Source: Tannerella sp.
GTDB lineage: Bacteria > Bacteroidota > Bacteroidia > Bacteroidales > Tannerellaceae
DNA: 5,749 bases
Reading direction: 5' to 3'
NCBI GenBank assembly: GCA_031277235.1
Contig: JAITMT010000201.1
Coordinates: forward strand, 1-5,749
Both the position numbers and the translations under genes were made by a program. The notes under the pieces were generated by a model. It ran no database searches. It had not been told where the DNA came from and saw only the letters and a list, made by a program, of their open reading frames with translations. Position 1 is the first letter of the stretch; each line of letters opens with the position of its first letter. This document shows positions 5,275 through 5,749 of the stretch, one piece after another.

Positions 5275-5749
5275 ATGATATTTACGGAAAAATTAACAGA
5301 TGCTTTTAACAAGCAGATTCAAGCCGAAATGTGGTCGTCGAATCTTTATTTATCGATGGCGATGTATTTTGCAGGACAAGGGTTGGAGGGCTGTGCCAAC
5401 TGGATGAAAAAACAGGCGGCAGAAGAACTGGAACACGCTCACAAACTGTTGGAATACGGTGCGACGCGCGGCGGAAAAGTGGTTGTTTCGGCAATTGACG
5501 CGGTGCAGACAAGCTGGGAGAGTCCGCTGTCGGTTTTCGAGCATGTGTACAATCACGAATGTCAAGTTTCGGAAATGGTTGATAAACTGGTAGATTTGGC
5601 GATTGCCGAAAATGACAAGGCTACGCAACTCTTCCTGCAATGGTATGTAGAAGAGCAGGTTGAAGAAGAAAGCGCCGCCCAGCACATCCTCAGCAGGTTT
5701 GCTGTTTTCGGCGTACACGGTTTGTACTGTGTCAACAAGGAATTGGGCA
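5275..5749 (+). CDS. ftnA: Non-haem bacterial ferritin (FtnA type), 3' partial
   Basis: 158 residues are visible from ATG 5275; the window ends just after KELG, where family members have only a few residues left. The protein forms a 24-subunit shell that oxidises Fe(II) and stores it as a mineral core in the cytoplasm, buffering iron and limiting oxidative damage. All expected ferroxidase ligands are present: Glu18, Glu51, His54 (EELEH), Glu95 (NHE) and Gln128 (EEQ), each one position later than in E. coli FtnA. Extra acidic residues, Glu50, Glu127 and Glu130-132, match the third-site region. The signature AEMWSSNLYLSMAMYF (17-32) is characteristic of Bacteroidota ferritins. No haem-binding Met of bacterioferritin type is evident. 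There is no Shine-Dalgarno before the ATG (leader reads AAACACAAATAGT), as usual in this phylum. It has its own strong promoter with a dyad over the start site, suggesting regulation. Confidence 0.96.
   Translation, partial: MIFTEKLTDAFNKQIQAEMWSSNLYLSMAMYFAGQGLEGCANWMKKQAAEELEHAHKLLEYGATRGGKVVVSAIDAVQTSWESPLSVFEHVYNHECQVSEMVDKLVDLAIAENDKATQLFLQWYVEEQVEEESAAQHILSRFAVFGVHGLYCVNKELG

Noticed and set aside
5350..5718. Minus-strand open frame opposite ferritin (122 residues)
   Set aside because: It lies wholly antisense to an unmistakable ferritin gene and resembles no family I know.

Overview
The window looks like a chromosomal segment from a member of the Bacteroidota, most likely the Bacteroidales. 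The evidence is the promoter style (TAnnTTTG boxes at -7, clearest before the ferritin gene), the absence of Shine-Dalgarno sequences, an HtrA protease of the Bacteroidota type, a BF3170-like six-bladed propeller lipoprotein, an IS30-family transposase C-terminus of the Bacteroidota type, and a surface protein ending in a probable type IX secretion (T9SS) sorting domain. The T9SS signal points towards the Porphyromonas/Paludibacter/Dysgonomonas side of the order rather than classical gut Bacteroides, but that is inference.

Layout, all genes on the + strand: (1) 1-1245, the 3' part of a periplasmic Do/HtrA-family serine protease gene with an intact catalytic triad and two PDZ domains. (2) 1245-1365, thirteen tandem copies of a 7-bp unit beginning inside the protease stop codon, followed by four copies in inverted orientation that can fold back on them. 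(3) 1507-1915, an IS30 transposase relic that has lost two internal blocks but kept its true N- and C-terminal ends. (4) 1939-3051, a markedly AT-rich gene for a six-bladed beta-propeller lipoprotein, whose likely promoter box lies inside the IS30 relic. (5) 3180-5165, a secreted 661-residue leucine-rich repeat (LRR) protein with twenty regular 21-residue repeats, a near-perfect cysteine ladder and a C-terminal sorting domain. (6) 5275 to the window end, a ferritin with a complete ferroxidase centre, missing only its last few residues, preceded by a textbook Bacteroidota promoter and a 7-3-7 palindrome over the start-site region.

The genes do not form an obvious operon or pathway. The htrA and ferritin genes are housekeeping/stress genes. 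Between them lies an accessory stretch (repeat array, IS relic, AT-rich lipoprotein gene, LRR surface protein gene). The propeller lipoprotein and the LRR protein both act at the cell envelope, but the sequence does not show that they work together. I found no CRISPR array, toxin-antitoxin pair, defence cassette, tRNA or rRNA, and no convincing new multi-gene system. The best leads are the LRR array with its six-unit higher-order repeat, the doubly deleted IS30 element that may supply a promoter, and the possible operator at the ferritin promoter.
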